Shown here: piece by piece, positions 7,518 through 10,880 of the stretch
Numbering within the stretch: the first letter of the stretch is position 1
How the letters are laid out: each line of letters starts with the position of its first letter
Assembly (NCBI GenBank): GCA_023091735.1
Contig: JALKBU010001457.1
Coordinates: 1-10,880 of the forward strand
From: Trichomonas tenax
Lineage: Eukaryota > Parabasalia > Trichomonadida > Trichomonadidae
Direction: 5' to 3'
DNA length: 10,880 nt
Notes under the pieces: generated by a model
The model's database searches: none
What the model saw: the letters and a program-made list of their open reading frames with translations, nothing else
What the model was told of the DNA's origin: nothing
Program-made: the position numbers and the translations under genes

Positions 7518-8418
7518 TTAAACTGTCATCATGAATAATCCAAATTCAGTGAGGAGACTAACACGATATTCTATAGGATCTGATACATGAACTACATCAA
7601 TAAGATTAGCACTGCATTCCATGCCACCAAAAGCTTTAACGTAGATATCAAATGAGTTTCCAATATTAAAACTAAAAGAGTTATTTGTATATAACCACCT
7701 TGTTATGTCTTAGTGAATGTTCCGCCAATTAAAATATTTTCTTTAACCACACAATTAACAATTTTTGGAACATCACCAGCTGAATTAGAAAAGATTAAAC
7801 TACAACATTTGCTGCCAATTATATTGCAATTTTTTACTGTCATTTGGCCTCATCCTTGATGGCTTAAACCATATAAATTTGTTCCGGAACAAAATTTTGA
7901 TAGAAATTACAATACACTGCTACTACCTCTATCTATAGTGTTTTGTATACATGGAAAACACATCTATATGTAGTTCTGGTTGAGGATATATTTAAATTTT
8001 TCATATAAACATTTCCATGCCCTAATCCAACAGGATGCGATCCGCTTCCAGATCCAGCAGAATGTACTGAGGAATCTATTAAATAATTTAATGCAGAATC
8101 AGAATCTGATGCATATGATTCAGAATGTTAGCCGCTAGTGTCCTGACCACATTTATAGGAGCAGACTCTACTTTGAACGGCTTGTTCATGATTTTGAAAC
8201 AATATTGCAGTTGGAATTATTGCTGAAAATAAACAGTATTCAACTAGAAGCTTCAAATTATCTTCTGAAAACTGACACTGTATCGCTCTGTCTTTTAAAT
8301 TCTCCAAGATAACGTGGTTAACTTAATAATTTAATCCTTGAACAAGAATGTAAGACTTATTTTGGGTGACAGTATCATTATGAGATGCTGGCAGATAGAA
8401 TGCTTTCCCAGCTAGCAT
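7518..8418 (-). pseudogene. decayed right-handed beta-helix (surface-type) protein
   Basis: Reading from an ATG at 8418-8416 gives a protein-like text (MLAGKAFYLPASHNDTVTQ) with in-frame stops at 8325-8323, 8130-8128 and 7935-7933. Sense continues past each stop, including SGSGSHPVGLGHGNVYMKNL. From about 7890 sense moves to a second frame (NCNIIGSKCCSLIFSNS, with TGA where a family Trp probably stood in GLSHQG-stop-GQM). Nearer the end it moves to a third frame (DIYVKAFGGMECSANLIDVV), closing with TAA at 7520-7518. The alternation of short beta-strand-like stretches with N-C-x pairs resembles right-handed parallel beta-helix proteins that are multiplied in trichomonads and thought to act at the cell surface. 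At least three stops and two frame changes make this a pseudogene. The family placement rests on pattern recognition. It is divergent from the glycine-rich gene. Confidence 0.7.
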
Positions 8419-8573
8419 GTTCGTTTAGCTGCGAGAGGCTTCTGAAGGCAAAAGATCAAATATCCAGCATTGCTAAAATTCGATTGCAGGTGATGCAATA
8501 CATCTATGGCTATGATAATAGCAGAATTCGCGAAAATGTGTATAGATAACCTTATTTTGTCAATTTTCATTAA

Positions 8574-9539
8574 TACTTCAATGTGCCGATTGGGAAACAA
8601 ACAACATTTATATTCAACTGTACAGTCACAGGACCTCACGACGCACTTCCAAACTGTCCGGCACATGTATATTCTGCATCATCCGGATATTATTTAATTG
8701 AATTATGGGGTGCATCGGGCGGTGACCACCAAAATGTAGAAGGGGGTCACGGAGGATATGTCAGAGGTATTGTTACGATAAAGGACTCTACAAAGCTATA
8801 TTTTTTCCTAGGTGAGATGGGTTTTGAAGGTACAATTCCTGGCAGATTTACAAGGAATACTTTTGGTCTTGGAGGCAGCGGAAACTATTACAATGCTGGT
8901 AAATCAGGAGGGTCCTCTGGAGGAGGTATGACATGGGTAACTATTGGTGATAGCTTAATAGATCACTCAATAATGAAAGCAGGAGCTGGTGGTGGCGCAG
9001 CATCATACACGTCAAGCTCTGTTACTAGCTATCAAACACATACTGCCAAAGGCGGTAATGCTGGCGGATTACGAGGTAAATCCGGACAAGATGCGCATAA
9101 TCCAGCTGTTAGCCAACCAATGACTGGTGGGAGTGGTGGTACGCAAGATTCACCAGGTACAAATCAGTATATGTCTTCTGCTAATGGAAAATTAAATGCC
9201 GGTGGTAATGTTGCCTCAAACTCTGATATTGCCGCTGGAGGTGGCTCTGGGCACTATGGAGGTGCTGCTGGCTGGAAATGGGCAGCTCCAGGTGGAGGCG
9301 GAAGTTCCTGGTGGGCAGATTTTGTTGCTGAAGGATTAACTTTTGGAGGCGATGAAATGATGCCTTCACCAGATTCTCAAACCTACAAACAAGGACGTAA
9401 AGGTCATGGAGCTGCCAGAATTACTTATTTGTCAAATAGATACATACATTGCACTATATTGCATGTCAATAATTACAAACTAGAAAAACTTCTGAGAAAC
9501 TCTGTGTTATTTTTGCCAATACTATTCACTAATGACTAG
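8574..9539 (+). pseudogene. glycine-rich (ALK/LTK-type Gly-rich domain) protein without a start codon
   Basis: The frame opens after a TAA at 8571-8573 and runs to TAG at 9537-9539. The codon at 8583 is GTG, and the first in-frame ATG (8817) falls inside the domain, so the usual N-terminus is missing or in another frame. An ATG at 8506 in the next frame gives a hydrophobic, signal-like stretch (MAMIIAEFAKMC...LILSIF) that could be the original start before a frameshift near 8575-8590. Counted from 8583, residues about 10-35 hold a Cys-bearing lead (FNCTVTGPHDALPNC). Residues about 36-285 form the Gly-rich domain, with the hallmark GYYLIELWGASGG at its start, GHGGYVRGIV, several GGG clusters including APGGGGSSWW, and the closing GHGAARITYL. 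The 33-residue tail has no clear feature. The extracellular glycine-rich domain of ALK-type receptors is the relative; in trichomonads it occurs in many surface or secreted proteins. No kinase domain follows. The body lacks stops, so the loss is recent or the start was misread. Confidence 0.7.
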
Positions 9540-9757
9540 TTGACTAAATAATCTCCTTTTTCGATATATATTTAGAAAATAATATTTTCATTAGAGAAAT
9601 GACTGAAATGATTTCAGAGTGCAATTTTTGACTGATGAAGATTACAAAAATTGCGTCGCAACAACAACGCAGTTAATGTATAAGCACAATATCATTTATA
9701 TAAGCTACCAAAAGCCGAATACTTCATTCAAAACCAGCATTTTCGTATTTTTCAGCA
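9540..9757. other. short AT-rich spacer with a TTTTTCAG element before the BTB/BACK pseudogene
   Basis: No gene is visible. TTTTTCAG at 9748-9755 ends two bases before an ATG at 9758 and resembles the candidate initiator of the CARMIL-like gene, which suggests the original promoter of the broken BTB/BACK gene is still recognisable. Confidence 0.4.
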
Positions 9758-10755
9758 ATGACAAAGTCAACAGAAAATGCATTTTGATTTCTTCGATGAC
9801 ATTAAGCCAACAGATATTAAATTCATTAATAATCTTGATTTCACAAAATTCGGTTTTTCAATCGTTCAATTTCCAAATTCAAATGCACGAGATATGGCTC
9901 TTCGCTACGACAGTGATCCTGCTCTTATTGTTGTTGCTCCAAATTCTGATATAATTTTTCATTTGTCGGATCAGGAAATAGACTAATGTACTATAAACCA
10001 GACCAAACATTATTCGTCGAGAATACAAAATGCAAACGATTTTTCGATTTGGAAATTATTCATAAAAACACGCCATATCTTGTGAATAAATTTCTCGCTT
10101 GCGCATACTCAACACCATATGCCATTTGTTATTGTCTAATGCTACTGTTTCCCGTATTGAAACAAGAATTGCTGAAGATGTTAATTTTATTTTAATTGCG
10201 AGTGCTTTAAGTGGTCAAAGTATTAAAATAACAACTGAAAACGCATACTTCATATTCATGATGGCATGTGATTTTGGTATTGACTTTCCAATCAAAGCAA
10301 CAGAAGAAATTGTTTATTCAACACTTACTCCTGATTCTGCGATACAGATAACAGATATATTGTTACTAATAAATGTATTCAGTGGCCCACACATCAGATA
10401 CATGGCTCAAAACTTTGCAAATCTCAAAATCCAAAACAAAATTCATGAATTCCCAGTTAATATTATTGCCTTTGTTTTATCTTCACCTGAATTGGCCATT
10501 AGTGATGATGATCTCTTCTCTGAATGGTTAATTAATTTTGTTTTGCAAAGTCCTGAAGAAAGAATGCGATTACTACAATTTATTCCCGCTAACATCAACT
10601 ATGATTGAGTATTCAAACAGTTGTTTAGCGATCCAGTCAATATAAATATTAAAAGGAATCCAATTCTACATACTTTCAACGTCAAAGCTGCTGAAATTAC
10701 CAAAAAGAAGAAGGAGCAAACGATCCCTGTTGGAGAATATGCTCTAATTCAATAG
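9758..10755 (+). pseudogene. BTB/BACK-domain protein broken by several frameshifts and a stop
   Basis: The sequence reads as one ancestral protein through changing frames. The segments are: (1) ATG at 9758, MTKSTENAF, stop at 9785; (2) about 9777-9986, FDFFDDIKPTDIKF and later FPNSNARDMAL; (3) 9986-about 10120, including FDLEIIHKNTPYLVNKFLA, which matches the start of a trichomonad BTB domain; (4) about 10105-10608, with the rest of BTB (IASALSGQSIKITTENAYF) and a BACK-like helical region (HEFPVNIIAFVLSSPELA), ending at an in-frame TGA (10606-10608). Beyond it the same frame stays coding-like (FKQLFSDPVNINIK) to three tandem TAG codons at 10753-10761. BTB/BACK proteins usually serve as dimerising adaptors, for instance to cullin ubiquitin ligases; in trichomonads their job is mostly unknown. 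Three frame changes plus a stop exclude a functional product from this copy. Confidence 0.75.
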
Positions 10756-10793
10756 TAGTAGAGTGAGGGGGTTACTTGTCATTCTATATATAG
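10753..10793. repeat. motif related in inverted orientation to the CARMIL-gene upstream region
   Basis: TAGTAGTA...GGGGGTT at 10753-10773 is followed by CTATATATAG at 10784-10793. The reverse complement of 1509-1529 has the same TAGTAGTA at one end and GGGGGTT at the other (17 of 21 positions agree by eye), and it too is followed by CTATATATAG (1490-1481), after 18 rather than 10 bases. Here the motif begins exactly at the triple TAG of the BTB/BACK pseudogene. Confidence 0.4.
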
Positions 10794-10880
10794 AGGATGT
10801 ATTCCATCATATATATTTATATTGTAATTCCGAGCAACTAATTTTTAAGTTAATTTTTAAAATAATTTATTTTTTTATTT
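10762..10880. other. AT-rich non-coding end of the window
   Basis: Apart from the CTATATATAG motif, this is AT-rich sequence with TATA and TTTTTAA runs. No gene start is seen before the window ends. Confidence 0.5.

Noticed and set aside
8412..8666. An 84-codon minus-strand ORF upstream of the beta-helix pseudogene
   Set aside because: It begins antisense to the glycine-rich gene, continues through unremarkable sequence and is out of frame with the beta-helix text.
9181..9369. A minus-strand ORF rich in Gln, Leu and His
   Set aside because: It is the antisense shadow of the Gly/Ala-rich coding sequence.
1..10880. tRNA, rRNA, CRISPR array or TTAGGG-type telomere repeats
   Set aside because: I looked for clover-leaf B-box sequences, regularly spaced repeats and telomeric tracts and found none.

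Overview
The window looks like a piece of an AT-rich protist nuclear genome, most probably a trichomonad (Parabasalia), and within that group more like Tritrichomonas than Trichomonas. The grounds are the gene content and layout: long intronless genes, a very short 3'-3' gap between convergent genes, a possible short 5' leader with a TCA-type initiator just ahead of an ATG, and a mix of protein families typical of these parasites (CARMIL-like leucine-rich repeat protein, BTB/coiled-coil/ankyrin protein, a BTB/BACK protein, a right-handed beta-helix surface-type protein and an ALK-type glycine-rich protein). The species assignment is inference; no rRNA or other marker gene is present.

Left part (1-1635): mostly non-coding and AT-rich. 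It holds a more GC-rich patch with coding-like minus-strand text (about 520-720), two small doubtful minus-strand ORFs, a three-copy hairpin-like repeat (1061-1195) and short repeated CCCCACT/TATATA motifs close to the promoter of the first gene.

Centre (1636-5993): two convergent genes only 45 bp apart. The first (+) is an intact 840-residue CARMIL-like protein with an N-terminal PH-like region, a leucine-rich repeat block and an acidic tail. The second (-) is a BTB-like/helical/coiled-coil/ankyrin protein of nearly 600 residues, whose first ~45 codons lie in a different frame from the rest. A one-base frameshift near 5850 explains the sequence better than an intron.

Right part (5994-10880): a 1.5-kb AT-rich spacer, then a graveyard of decayed genes: a minus-strand beta-helix pseudogene with several stops and frame changes (8418-7518), a plus-strand glycine-rich gene without a start codon (8574-9539), and a plus-strand BTB/BACK gene broken into at least four reading segments (9758-10755). 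All three belong to families that are highly multiplied in trichomonads, so decay of redundant copies is the simplest reading. I see no operon-like coupling, CRISPR array, tRNA or rRNA. No previously undescribed system is convincingly visible; the most useful observations are the gene breaks and the unexplained short repeats.
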